A stretch of 64,000 nucleotides of DNA from contig NZ_FMHV01000002.1 of the NCBI RefSeq assembly GCF_900091465.1, forward strand, positions 3,038,001 to 3,102,000, read 5' to 3'. The stretch's first letter is position 1, and every line of letters begins with the position of its first letter. The translations under genes were made by a program, and so were the position numbers. Origin of the DNA: Micromonospora rhizosphaerae. Lineage in GTDB: Bacteria > Actinomycetota > Actinomycetes > Mycobacteriales > Micromonosporaceae. The notes below the pieces were generated by a model. It worked only from the letters and a program-made list of their open reading frames with translations. It was not told where the DNA came from and did no database searches. Of this stretch, positions 8,550-16,018 are shown in pieces.

Positions 8550-9371
8550 ATGTCGCTCGCCTGGAACGCCGAAGCCGCCGCCTCCCGCACCGCTCACAGC
8601 CGGTGGCTGGAACTACTCGCCCGCGTCGGCTTCATCGGCTACGGCGTCGTGCACCTCCTCTTCGCCTGGCTTGCGCTGCAGATCGCCTTCGGCAAGTCGG
8701 GCGAGGAGGGCAACCAGAACGGTGCGCTGCGCACCCTGGGCGCCCAACCCTTCGGGAAGTTCCTGCTGATCACGATCGCGGTCGGCCTGTTCGCCATGGC
8801 GATCTGGCAGGCGCTGGAGGCACTCTTCGGCCACCGCACCCTGCGCGACAAGGACCGGCTCTTCGAGCGGATCGCCTCCGTGGTCCGCACCGTGGTCTTC
8901 CTCTGGCTCGCCTGGACCGCCGTCAAGGTCTTCCAAGACGCCAGCTCCAACGCCGCCAACCGGCAGGAAGCCCTCACCGAGAAGCTGATGGCGTCCGCCG
9001 GCGGCCGCTGGCTGGTCGGGCTGGCCGGCCTGGTGATCGCCGCCGTCGGCATCGGCATGGTCATCTACGGGCTGAAGAAGAAGTTCTTCAGGAACCTCAA
9101 GACCGTTGAGATGAGCCCGAAGGCGCACAAGCTGGCCCGCCGCCTCGGCATGGCCGGGTACGCCGCCCGGGGCGTCGTCATCGCGGTCACCGGCCTGCTG
9201 ATCGTCGTCGCCGCCGTCAGGTACGACCCGGAGAAGGCCCGCGGCCTGGACGCCGCGCTGCGGACGCTGCGTGACCAGTCGTACGGCCCGGTGCTGCTGA
9301 CGCTGATGGCGCTCGGCATTGCCGCCTTCGGCGTCTACTGCTTCCTCCAGTCCCGCTACCGGAAGGTCTGA
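8550..9371 (+). CDS. DUF1206 family membrane protein
   Basis: A 273-residue integral membrane protein made of three tandem DUF1206 repeats, each a pair of transmembrane helices. The repeated openings are ARVGFIGYGVVHLLFAW (about 24-40), RIASVVRTVVFLWLAW (about 107-122) and RLGMAGYAARGVVIAV (about 190-205). Six transmembrane segments are expected. The function of the family is unknown. It lies ahead of an MscS channel and a holin-like operon, all small envelope proteins, which gives only a loose context. The ATG at 8550 is preceded by a TGAGG site. Confidence 0.85.
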   Translation: MSLAWNAEAAASRTAHSRWLELLARVGFIGYGVVHLLFAWLALQIAFGKSGEEGNQNGALRTLGAQPFGKFLLITIAVGLFAMAIWQALEALFGHRTLRDKDRLFERIASVVRTVVFLWLAWTAVKVFQDASSNAANRQEALTEKLMASAGGRWLVGLAGLVIAAVGIGMVIYGLKKKFFRNLKTVEMSPKAHKLARRLGMAGYAARGVVIAVTGLLIVVAAVRYDPEKARGLDAALRTLRDQSYGPVLLTLMALGIAAFGVYCFLQSRYRKV

Positions 9372-9450
9372 CCTGGTCGATTCCACCGGCCCCGGGCACC
9401 ATTGGGTCTTTGCCCGAAGCATCCCGACCGGCCGGAGGGAGAGACAACCC

Positions 9451-10647
9451 GTGCAGAACTACCTCGAAACGATCGTCGCCGCGCTGGCCGCGGCGGCGAT
9501 CGCTTTGCTGCTGGTCGAGGTGGTGCACCGGGTCATCGGTCGGCTCGGCCTGCGCTCACTGCTGATGACCGAGCTGACCGAGCACGCGCACCGTCCGTTC
9601 CAGGTGGCCGTCACCGTCCTCGCCGTCCAGTTCGGGGTCCGGTTCAGCACCGGATACGCCGTCGGCACGCCGTGGCGGCAGGTGGTGCTGCACACGCTCG
9701 TGCTCGCCGTCATCGCCAGCGCCGCCTGGCTGGTCGCCGCGCTGCTGGTGGTGATCGAGGACACCGCGCTGGCCCGGTTCCGGGTGGACGTGCCGAACAA
9801 CCGACACGCGCGGCGGGTCCGCACCCAGGTGGTGATGCTGCGCCGGCTCACCATCGCGGTGATCGTCATCCTCACGGTCGGCGTCATGCTGATGACCTTC
9901 CCCGCCGTCCGCGGCCTCGGCGCCGGCGTGCTGACCAGTGCCGGCGTGGCCGGTGTGGTCGCCGCGCTGGCCGCGCAGAGCCTGCTCGGCAACGTCTTCG
10001 CCGGCCTCCAGCTCGCCTTCAGCGACGCGGTACGCCTCGACGACGTGGTCGTGGTCGAGGGGGAGTGGGGCCGGATCGAGGAGCTGACCCTCAGCTACGT
10101 GGTGGTGCAGATCTGGGACGACCGTCGGCTGATCCTGCCTACCTCGTACTTCACCAAGACGCCCTTCCAGAACTGGACCCGGACCGAGGCGGCGGTGCTC
10201 GGCACCGCCGAGTTCGACCTCGACTGGTCCATCCCGGTGCAGGCGATGCGGGAGGAACTGCGCCGCCTGGTCGAGTCCAGCGAGCTCTGGGACGGCCGGG
10301 TCTGCGTGCTCCAGGTGACCGATGCCACCGGCGGCATGATCAAGGTCCGGGCGCTGGTCAGCGCCGCCGACGCCGGCAGCCTCTGGGACCTGCGCTGCCT
10401 GGTCCGCGAGCACCTGGTGGCCTGGGTGAACGACCACCGGCCGACCGCGCTGCCGCGGATGCGTGCCGAGGTGGGCGACGCCTCCGGCGCCCTGCCGTGG
10501 CAGGCGGTGCGGCCGCGCCGGCCGGTCCGGCGGCTGCCCGACACCGAGATGCCGGACGACGCGCGGCTCTTCGGCGGCAGCGAGGACGGCGAGGCCCGCA
10601 GCGAGGTCTTCGTCGGCCCCGACGAGCACGCCGACTCGCGTCGCTGA
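9451..10647 (+). CDS. Mechanosensitive ion channel family protein (MscS)
   Basis: A 398-residue small-conductance mechanosensitive channel homologue. It has four hydrophobic segments (about 5-25, 45-65, 80-105 and 135-160). The last continues into the pore-lining helix VLTSAGVAGVVAALAAQSLL (about 168-187), rich in Gly/Ala as expected for TM3. This is followed by the beta domain (DDVVVVEGEWGRIEEL, the Sm-like fold) and an alpha/beta C-terminal domain. Such channels release solutes on hypo-osmotic shock. The last 50 residues are polar and probably disordered. The GTG at 9451 has a GGAGGGAG site. A perfect hairpin follows at 10663-10700. Confidence 0.88.
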   Translation: MQNYLETIVAALAAAAIALLLVEVVHRVIGRLGLRSLLMTELTEHAHRPFQVAVTVLAVQFGVRFSTGYAVGTPWRQVVLHTLVLAVIASAAWLVAALLVVIEDTALARFRVDVPNNRHARRVRTQVVMLRRLTIAVIVILTVGVMLMTFPAVRGLGAGVLTSAGVAGVVAALAAQSLLGNVFAGLQLAFSDAVRLDDVVVVEGEWGRIEELTLSYVVVQIWDDRRLILPTSYFTKTPFQNWTRTEAAVLGTAEFDLDWSIPVQAMREELRRLVESSELWDGRVCVLQVTDATGGMIKVRALVSAADAGSLWDLRCLVREHLVAWVNDHRPTALPRMRAEVGDASGALPWQAVRPRRPVRRLPDTEMPDDARLFGGSEDGEARSEVFVGPDEHADSRR

Positions 10648-10662
10648 CCCCGTACCACCTTG

Positions 10663-10700
10663 GAGCCCCCGGCCGTCGCCCCGCGCGGCGCCGGGGGCTC
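10663..10700 (+). terminator. Hairpin terminator of the MscS gene
   Basis: A perfect 10-bp stem GAGCCCCCGG / CCGGGGGCTC with an 18-base loop, 15 bases after the stop. It has no U-run, as is usual in high-GC actinobacteria. Confidence 0.65.
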
Positions 10701-10937
10701 GGCTCTGTCTCCGCCCGTCGCCGACCCGGCCGACGACGTGATCTCCCCGCCGCGTGCCCGGTGCATCTGCCGGGACGGCCGGCGCCCGTCGGGTCGCCCG
10801 TTGCGGGAGATCTGCCCCCTGGTGCGTTTGTTTCGTCGGTTCCTGGGGACCTGCTGCGCACGCCCCGTGTCCGGCCCGCGGCAGGCAGGCCGGACGGGGG
10901 GCGATGCGGTCGGGTCCACCGGCCGATCCGCGCAGGA

Positions 10938-10966
10938 TTGACGGGCGGCGACTCCGGGCATACAGC
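10938..10966 (+). promoter_or_regulatory. Housekeeping-type promoter of the holin-like operon
   Basis: TTGACG (10938-10943) and TACAGC (10961-10966) are separated by 17 bases and lie about 25 bases before the ribosome binding site of the gene at 10992. The rest of the 344-base gap after the MscS gene (10701-10937) holds nothing I can recognise. Confidence 0.55.
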
Positions 10967-10991
10967 GCGGTGATGATGAAAGGAGGACAGC

Positions 10992-11426
10992 ATGGCTGAC
11001 GTCGCGAGTCGCAGCACGTCCCGGAACGGGAGCGAGCCGTCCACCGCGGAACTCGTACAGCGGGCCACCGAGCAGGTCTCCCGGCTGGTGCGGGACGAGC
11101 TGGCGCTCGCCCGGGTGGAGCTGACCGCGAAGGGCAAGCACGCCGGCATCGGGATCGGCCTCTTCGGTGGCGGCGGGGCGATGGCGTTCTACGGCCTGGG
11201 CGCGCTGGTCGCCGCGGCGATCCTGCTGCTGGCGCTGGTCATGCCGGGGTGGCTGGCCGCACTGATCGTGGCGGTGGCGCTCTTCCTGCTCGCCGGGATC
11301 CTCGCGCTGGTCGGCAAGAAGCAGGTCAGCCGTGCCGTCCCACCGGTGCCGGAGGCGACGGTCCGCAGCGTGCGGGCGGACGTGGACACCGTCACCGCCG
11401 CAGTGAAGGACGGGAGGCGGGCATGA
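10992..11426 (+). CDS. Phage holin family protein (actinobacterial holin-X / DUF1469 type)
   Basis: A 144-residue protein with an amphipathic N-terminal helix (LVQRATEQVSRLVRDELALARVEL), two adjacent transmembrane hairpins (about 56-82 and 86-106) and a basic C-terminal tail. This is the 'Putative Actinobacterial Holin-X' layout. Despite the name it is chromosomal and not evidence of a phage; it is usually found, as here, directly before DUF3618 and DUF4235 genes. A strong AAAGGAGGA site precedes the ATG. The stop overlaps the next start (ATGA). The role is unknown; an envelope or stress function is assumed from context in the phylum. Confidence 0.85.
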   Translation: MADVASRSTSRNGSEPSTAELVQRATEQVSRLVRDELALARVELTAKGKHAGIGIGLFGGGGAMAFYGLGALVAAAILLLALVMPGWLAALIVAVALFLLAGILALVGKKQVSRAVPPVPEATVRSVRADVDTVTAAVKDGRRA

Positions 11427-11791
11427 CGGGCAACGGGACCGGCGACGTCGAGGCGCTCCGCGAGGAGATCCGGCGGACCCGGGTGGAGCTGGGCGAGACC
11501 ATGGAGATGCTGGCCGCCAGGGCCGACGTCAAGGCACGGCTGCGGGAATCCGCCGAGCAGACGAAGGAACGGATGCGCGAGCGGGCCGCACTGACCATGG
11601 CCCGGGTGCGCGGGCAGGCGCAGAAGGCCGGCGGGGTGCGCGGGCAGGTCGCGCAGAAGGCCCGGGTCGCGCGGGTGCAGGCGTACGAGAAGGGTGGGGC
11701 GGCCCGCAGCGCCGCGCCGTGGGCGGCCGTCGCGGCCGGCGCGCTGGCGACCGCGGTGGTGCTGCTGATCCTCCGGGGGAGGCGCGGGTGA
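11423..11791 (+). CDS. DUF3618 domain protein
   Basis: A 122-residue protein whose N-terminal segment (EALREEIRRTRVELGETMEM, 9-28) is the conserved DUF3618 core. This is followed by a long charged helix with RMRERAALTMARVRGQAQK repeats that looks coiled-coil or amphipathic, then one transmembrane segment near the C terminus (APWAAVAAGALATAVVLLIL) and a basic RGRRG end. It starts inside the stop of the holin-like gene and ends in the GTGA overlap with the next gene, so the three are translated together. Confidence 0.85.
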   Translation: MTGNGTGDVEALREEIRRTRVELGETMEMLAARADVKARLRESAEQTKERMRERAALTMARVRGQAQKAGGVRGQVAQKARVARVQAYEKGGAARSAAPWAAVAAGALATAVVLLILRGRRG

Positions 11792-12060
11792 GCAAGCGCA
11801 TCAACAAGGCCGCGTACAAGCCGGTCGGCGTGCTGCTCGGTCTGGCCGCCGGCACGATCGCCGGGGTGATCTTCCGGCAGGTCTGGAAGGTGACCGCGGG
11901 CGACGGCGAGGCGCCGAGCGCCACCGACGAGGACCGCGGCTGGGGGGAGATCCTGGCCGCCGCGGCGTTGCAGGGGGCGATCTTCGCGGTCGTCCGGGCC
12001 GCCGTCGATCGCGGCGGCGCGATGGGCGTACGCCGGTTGACCGGCCGATGGCCCAACTGA
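11788..12060 (+). CDS. DUF4235 family membrane protein
   Basis: A 90-residue protein with one clear transmembrane helix after the start (KPVGVLLGLAAGTIAGVIF, 11-29), the family's WKV segment, and a second amphipathic or membrane helix (ILAAAALQGAIFAVVRAAVD, about 55-74). The GTG start at 11788 overlaps the previous stop by four bases. It is the third gene of the holin-like/DUF3618/DUF4235 operon, a common actinobacterial trio of unknown function. The transcript probably ends at the hairpin at 12075-12107. Confidence 0.82.
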   Translation: MSKRINKAAYKPVGVLLGLAAGTIAGVIFRQVWKVTAGDGEAPSATDEDRGWGEILAAAALQGAIFAVVRAAVDRGGAMGVRRLTGRWPN

Positions 12061-12074
12061 CCCGCAAGCGTTTC

Positions 12075-12107
12075 GGCCCCTTTCCCACCGTCGGCGGGGA
12101 AGGGGCC
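12075..12107 (+). terminator. Hairpin terminator after the DUF4235 gene
   Basis: GGCCCCTT at 12075 pairs with AAGGGGCC ending at 12107; the stem is about 11 bp with a small bulge, 15 bases after the stop codon. Confidence 0.6.
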
Positions 12108-12182
12108 ATTCGCATCGTCCCCCCGGCCCGCACAGTGGATCTGCCGCATCCGTCAGGTCACATGTCGGAGAAATTCGTCGGG

Positions 12183-12351
12183 TAGGCTGTGCAGAGTTTT
12201 TGCGTACGTGGTTTGCTGTTCCACGCTGTTGAGAGATGGCGTGGGTTGAGAGAAGTCTCCTTCCTTGGGGGGCCGCCTCAGGCGCCGCTGCTCGAAAACG
12301 GCCAACCGGCCGCACGGCGTGCTCGGCCGCCAGTTTTAGAAGGAGATACAC
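12183..12351 (+). promoter_or_regulatory. Promoter and long leader of the cold-shock gene
   Basis: A TAGGCT -10 box lies at 12183-12188, so the transcript should start near 12195. That leaves a leader of about 155 bases before the ATG at 12352, ending in a strong GAAGGAGA ribosome binding site. Long leaders with temperature-dependent folding are known for cspA-type genes. No clear -35 box is visible. Confidence 0.5.
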
Positions 12352-12555
12352 ATGGCGCAGGGAACCGTGAAGTGGTTCAACGCAGACAAGGGCTTCGGCT
12401 TCATCACCGTCGACGGCGGGGGTGCTGACGTTTTCGTCCACTTCTCGGCCATCCAGACCAGCGGCTACCGGACGCTGGAGGAGAACCAGCGGGTGGAGTT
12501 CGAGATCGCCCAGGGTCAGAAGGGTCCGCAGGCCGAGCAGGTCCGCCCCATCTGA
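12352..12555 (+). CDS. cspA: Cold-shock domain protein CspA family
   Basis: A 67-residue single cold-shock domain, the standard length. RNP-1 KGFGFIT (14-20) and RNP-2 VFVHFSAI (28-35) are both intact. The five-stranded OB fold binds single-stranded RNA/DNA and acts as an RNA chaperone. The ATG is preceded by GAAGGAGA, one of the strongest ribosome binding sites in the window, and by a long leader, both in keeping with a highly expressed protein. A hairpin follows 53 bases after the stop. CspA is the general family name; the exact paralogue cannot be told. Confidence 0.95.
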   Translation: MAQGTVKWFNADKGFGFITVDGGGADVFVHFSAIQTSGYRTLEENQRVEFEIAQGQKGPQAEQVRPI

Positions 12556-12608
12556 GCAGTGCCGGCCGGCCGCGCCGGCCGGTGCGATCCGGCACCCGGA
12601 TCGATGTG

Positions 12609-12645
12609 AAGCCCCGTATCCCCACCCCGGGATGCGGGGCTTTCC
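12609..12645 (+). terminator. Terminator of the cold-shock gene
   Basis: A 14-bp stem, AAGCCCCGTATCCC (12609-12622) against GGGATGCGGGGCTT (12629-12642), with one G-U pair and a 6-base loop, ending in TTTCC. It is one of the few hairpins here with a short T-run. Confidence 0.8.
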
Positions 12646-12672
12646 GCGTTCCCGGCGGCGTGGCTGCCGGAC

Positions 12673-12867
12673 TCAGCCGCGCCGCCGGGCGCGCATCCCG
12701 TACCAGAGCGCCACGAGTCCGATCAGGACGATGACCGGGCCGATCACCGCCCAGATCCGTTGGTCGGTCAGCACGCTGCCGTTGACATAGCCCAGTCCCT
12801 GCACGGTCCAGACCGCACCGATCACCACGGCCAGCAGGCCGAGCGTGAGCCGAAGCCAGCCCCTCAT
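12673..12867 (-). CDS. Small two-span membrane protein (64 aa)
   Basis: Two hydrophobic helices (LRLTLGLLAVVIGAVWTVQGL, 5-25, and WAVIGPVIVLIGLVALWYGM, 39-58) separated by a short NGSVLTDQR loop, with a basic RARRRG tail placing both ends in the cytoplasm. Such proteins are common as unnamed membrane proteins in Micromonosporaceae. No function is known. The ATG at 12867 has a GAGGGGGA site. Confidence 0.7.
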   Translation of the reverse strand: MRGWLRLTLGLLAVVIGAVWTVQGLGYVNGSVLTDQRIWAVIGPVIVLIGLVALWYGMRARRRG

Positions 12868-12895
12868 CGAATCCCCCTCGGCTGCCGGCCGCCGG

Positions 12896-13879
12896 TCACC
12901 ACCGGCCGTGCACCTGCGGCCGGATCAGCCCGTCGTAGGTCTCCCGCACCGCGGCCAGCTCCGCGTCGGTCAGCGGCGCCAGGTCGGCCGCGGCGGCGTT
13001 GCGCCGGGCCTGCTCGGCGTTACGGGCGCCGGGGATGACCACGGTGACCCCGGGCTGGTCGAGGATCCAGCGCAGCGCGAACTGGGCCATCGTCCGGCCG
13101 TCGCCGACCAGCGGGGTGAGGCGGCGCACGGCGGCCAGGCCGAGGTCGTAGTCCACGCCGGAGAAGGTCTCGCCGACGTCGAAGGACTCGCCGTGCCGGT
13201 TGAAGTTCCGGTGGTCGTCGGCGGGGAAGGTGGTGTGCTCGTCGTACCGGCCGGAGAGCAGGCCGCTGGCCAGCGGCACCCGGGCGATGATGCCGACCCC
13301 GGCCGCGGCGGCGGCGGGCAGCACCTGCTCCGCGGGCTTGTGCCGGACCGCGTTGAGGATGATCTGCACGCTGGCCACGCCCGGCCGGGCGATGGCGGTG
13401 AGCGCCTGGTCGCAGGTCTCCACGCTGACCCCGTACCCGACGATCCGTTCCTCTGCGACCAGGGTGTCCAGCGCGTCGAAGACCGCGTCGTCCTTGACGA
13501 CCTCGGTCGGCGGGCAGTGCAACTGGACCACGTCCAGGGTGTCCACGCCGAGGTTGGCCCGGGACCGGTCGGTCCAGGCCCGGAAGTTGTCCAACGTGTA
13601 CGCCTCCGGCGTCTGGGGCACCCGGCGGCCCATCTTGGTGGCGACGGTCAGCCCGTGCCCCGGCCGGCCCCGGAGGAACCGGCCGATGAGCTGCTCGCTG
13701 CGGCCGTCGCCGTAGACGTCGGCGGTGTCCAGGAAGGTGACCCCGGCGTCCACGGCGGCGGCCAGGACGTCCATCGCCGCGCTCTCGGTGACCTGGCCCC
13801 AGTCGGCGCCGAGCTGCCAGGCGCCGAGTCCCACGATGCCGACGTGCCGGCCGAGCCGGTCGAAGCTGCGCTGTTCCAC
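12896..13879 (-). CDS. Aldo/keto reductase
   Basis: A 327-residue NADPH-dependent TIM-barrel oxidoreductase. The N-terminal GLGAWQLGADWG and the catalytic Asp-Tyr segment FLDTADVYGDGRSE (about 47-60) are typical. The catalytic Lys is in VATKMGRR, and His is in VVQLHCPP. The NADPH-binding end TVVIPGARNAEQARRN is near residue 285. It belongs to the AKR groups related to YdhF/Kv-beta-like reductases; the substrate is unknown. GTG 13879 is chosen because TAGGCT (13892-13887) sits seven bases upstream, the leaderless arrangement. It diverges from the methyltransferase gene at 13964. Confidence 0.88.
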   Translation of the reverse strand: MEQRSFDRLGRHVGIVGLGAWQLGADWGQVTESAAMDVLAAAVDAGVTFLDTADVYGDGRSEQLIGRFLRGRPGHGLTVATKMGRRVPQTPEAYTLDNFRAWTDRSRANLGVDTLDVVQLHCPPTEVVKDDAVFDALDTLVAEERIVGYGVSVETCDQALTAIARPGVASVQIILNAVRHKPAEQVLPAAAAAGVGIIARVPLASGLLSGRYDEHTTFPADDHRNFNRHGESFDVGETFSGVDYDLGLAAVRRLTPLVGDGRTMAQFALRWILDQPGVTVVIPGARNAEQARRNAAAADLAPLTDAELAAVRETYDGLIRPQVHGRW

Positions 13880-13886
13880 CCGACCG

Positions 13887-13950
13887 AGCCTAGTGAGCCG
13901 CTTGCCGGGCCGCACGAGGGGTCGTACGGTAAACAAGACGGACGTACGGT
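13887..13950. promoter_or_regulatory. Divergent promoter region with direct CGTACGGT repeats
   Basis: On the minus strand TAGGCT (13892-13887) serves the aldo/keto reductase. Toward the plus strand gene, CGTACGGT occurs at 13923-13930 and again at 13943-13950, exactly 20 bases (two helical turns) apart. They are possible operator half-sites for one of the two flanking genes. Confidence 0.4.
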
Positions 13951-13963
13951 TTGGGAGGCTGTG

Positions 13964-14758
13964 ATGTGGGATCCGACCACCTATCTGCGCTACGGCGACG
14001 AACGGTCCCGGCCGTTCCACGACCTGGTGGCCCGGATCCCGGCCGAGCGGCCCCGGGCCGTGATCGACCTGGGCTGCGGACCCGGCACGCTCACCGCGAC
14101 CCTGGCCGAGCGCTGGCCGGAGAGCCGGGTCGTCGGCCTGGACTCCTCCCCGGAGATGATCGACCGGGCCGCCGCCCTCGCCGGAGGGGTCGACTTCGCC
14201 GTCGGTGACGTCCGCGACTGGCGTCCGGCCGCCGACGTGGACGTGGTCGTCTCCAACGCGGTGCTCCAGTGGGTGCCCGGCCACCAGGAGCTGCTCAGCC
14301 GCTGGGCCCGCCAGCTGCCGGCCGGGGCGTGGCTGGCGATGCAGGTGCCCGGCAACTTCGACGCGCCGTCGCACCGGGCGCTGCGCGAGGTCGCCGGGCG
14401 GGACCGGTGGCGCGCCGAGCTGGGCCACCTGCTGCGCGAGACGCCCGTCGGCGACCCGGTGGACTACGCGGCGCTGCTGGTCGGTGCCGGCTGCGCGGTC
14501 GACGCCTGGGAGACTACCTACGTGCATCTGCTCCCGGCCGCCGCCGACGCGGACCATCCGGTGCTGAGCTGGATGGAGGGGACGGCGTTGCGCCCGGTCC
14601 GGGCCGCGCTGGACGCCGCCGGCTGGGCCGACTTCCGCGCCGCGCTGGCCGTGCGGCTCGCCGAGGCGTACCCGGTCCGGCAGGGTCAGGTGTACTTCCC
14701 GTTCCGCCGGATCTTCGTCGTCGCCCGCACCGGCGCCCGCGCAGAGGAGAAGCCGTGA
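13964..14758 (+). CDS. tam: Trans-aconitate 2-methyltransferase-like protein
   Basis: A 264-residue SAM-dependent methyltransferase. The start WDPTTYLRYGDERSRPFHDL is the hallmark of the Tam family (W-x-P-x-x-Y ... R-x-R-P). Motif I is VIDLGCGPGTLT (about 32-43), with VVGLDSSPEMI after it and the post-motif VVSNAVLQWVPGH (about 89-101). Tam methylates trans-aconitate, an inhibitor of aconitase formed spontaneously from cis-aconitate. A GGGAGG site precedes the ATG at 13964. The stop overlaps the GTG of the adenosine deaminase gene. The exact substrate is family-based inference. Confidence 0.85.
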   Translation: MWDPTTYLRYGDERSRPFHDLVARIPAERPRAVIDLGCGPGTLTATLAERWPESRVVGLDSSPEMIDRAAALAGGVDFAVGDVRDWRPAADVDVVVSNAVLQWVPGHQELLSRWARQLPAGAWLAMQVPGNFDAPSHRALREVAGRDRWRAELGHLLRETPVGDPVDYAALLVGAGCAVDAWETTYVHLLPAAADADHPVLSWMEGTALRPVRAALDAAGWADFRAALAVRLAEAYPVRQGQVYFPFRRIFVVARTGARAEEKP

Positions 14759-15780
14759 CCGACCTGCCCACCTTCATCGCCGGACTGCCCAAGGTGGAGC
14801 TGCACGTGCACCACGTCGGCTCCGCCTCGCCCCGGATCGTCGCCGAGCTGGCCGCCCGGCACGAGGGGCGCAGCCCGGTCCCGGCGGATCCGGAGCTGCT
14901 CGCCGACTACTTCGCGTTCCGCGACTTCGCCCACTTCATCGAGGTCTACCTGAGCGTCGTCGACCTGATCCGCGACCCGGAGGACGTCTGGATCCTCACC
15001 CACGAGGTGGCCCGGGAGCTGGCCCGCCAGCAGGTCCGGTACGCGGAGCTGACCGTCACGCCGTACTCGCACGTGCACCGGGGCATCCCCGCGCCGGCGT
15101 TCTGCGAGGCCATCGAGGACGCCCGTAAGCGCGCCGAGGCCGACTTCGGCATCGAGCTGCGCTGGTGCTTCGACATCCCCGGCGAGGCCGGCCTGCCCGC
15201 GGCCGAGCAGACCCTGCGGATCGCGTTGGAGCAGCGGCCGGACGGGCTGATCAGCTTCGGCCTGGGCGGCCCGGAGATCGGCGTGCCGCGGCCGCAGTTC
15301 AAGCCGTACTTCGACCAGGCCCGGGCGGCCGGGCTGCGCTCGGTGCCGCACGCCGGGGAGACCACGGGCCCGGAGACCGTCTGGGACGCGTTGCGCGAGC
15401 TGGGCGCGGAGCGGATCGGCCACGGCATCTCCGCCGTGCTCGACCCGCAGCTGCTGGCCGACCTCGCCGAGCGGCAGATCGCCCTGGAGGTCTGCCCCAC
15501 CTCCAACGTCCGCACCCGCGCGGTGGCGACCATCGAGGAGCACCCGCTGCCGCAGCTCGTCGAGGCCGGCCTGCTGGTCACCGTCAACTCCGACGACCCG
15601 CCGATGTTCGGCACCACCCTCAACGACGAGTACGCGATGGCCGCCCGGCTGCTCGGCATCGGCCCGGAGGGGCTGGCCGGGCTGGCCCGCAACGCGGTCA
15701 CCGCCTCGTTCCTGGAGCCGGGGGAGAAGTCGCGGATCAGCGCCGAGATCGACGCCCACCTGGCGGCCGAGACCCGCTGA
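14755..15780 (+). CDS. add: Adenosine deaminase
   Basis: A 341-residue amidohydrolase that converts adenosine to inosine with a bound zinc ion. Metal ligands and catalytic residues can be placed: His17 and His19 in ELHVHHVGSASP, His199 in VPHAGE with catalytic Glu202, His223 in RIGHGISA, and Asp280-Asp281 in NSDDPPMFGT. The sequence after the HxH motif (HVGSASP rather than the more usual LDGSL) is a variant I associate with actinobacterial adenosine deaminases. The GTG start overlaps the tam stop by four bases. Related aminodeoxyfutalosine deaminases share the fold, but no menaquinone genes lie nearby. Confidence 0.87.
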   Translation: MTDLPTFIAGLPKVELHVHHVGSASPRIVAELAARHEGRSPVPADPELLADYFAFRDFAHFIEVYLSVVDLIRDPEDVWILTHEVARELARQQVRYAELTVTPYSHVHRGIPAPAFCEAIEDARKRAEADFGIELRWCFDIPGEAGLPAAEQTLRIALEQRPDGLISFGLGGPEIGVPRPQFKPYFDQARAAGLRSVPHAGETTGPETVWDALRELGAERIGHGISAVLDPQLLADLAERQIALEVCPTSNVRTRAVATIEEHPLPQLVEAGLLVTVNSDDPPMFGTTLNDEYAMAARLLGIGPEGLAGLARNAVTASFLEPGEKSRISAEIDAHLAAETR

Positions 15781-16018
15781 GCCGGCGGGTCGAGCGGGGA
15801 GTGGCGCGCGGCGGGAGTGAGGTGTGGGGGGACCAACTCCCGCCACGCGCACCGCCTCCACCGACCGGATGGGTGTTACGGGGCGTTCCGGCCGACGGAT
15901 TTGAACTGATGGGTTCGGCACTGATCCTGTCAGCCCAGGACGGCCGCGTCGCCGTCGTTAACCCGGATCTAAGGAAGACTTGCGCCGGCGCACAGCCGCC
16001 GGTGGGGATCGATCGCCG
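15781..16018. other. Intergenic region between convergent genes, no feature recognised
   Basis: A 238-base gap after the adenosine deaminase gene and before the 3' end of the histidine kinase gene. It has no convincing frame and no strong hairpin. A short GGATTTGAACT string resembles a tRNA T-loop but lacks the pairing arms. Confidence 0.5.

Noticed and set aside
10992..12060. Holin-like gene as a sign of a prophage
   Set aside because: There are no endolysin, structural, integrase or attachment-site signals. The gene is part of a common chromosomal trio with DUF3618 and DUF4235.
15895..15965. A possible tRNA, from GGATTTGAACT near 15898
   Set aside because: The T-loop-like string has no complementary T-stem, and no anticodon or acceptor stem can be drawn on either strand.
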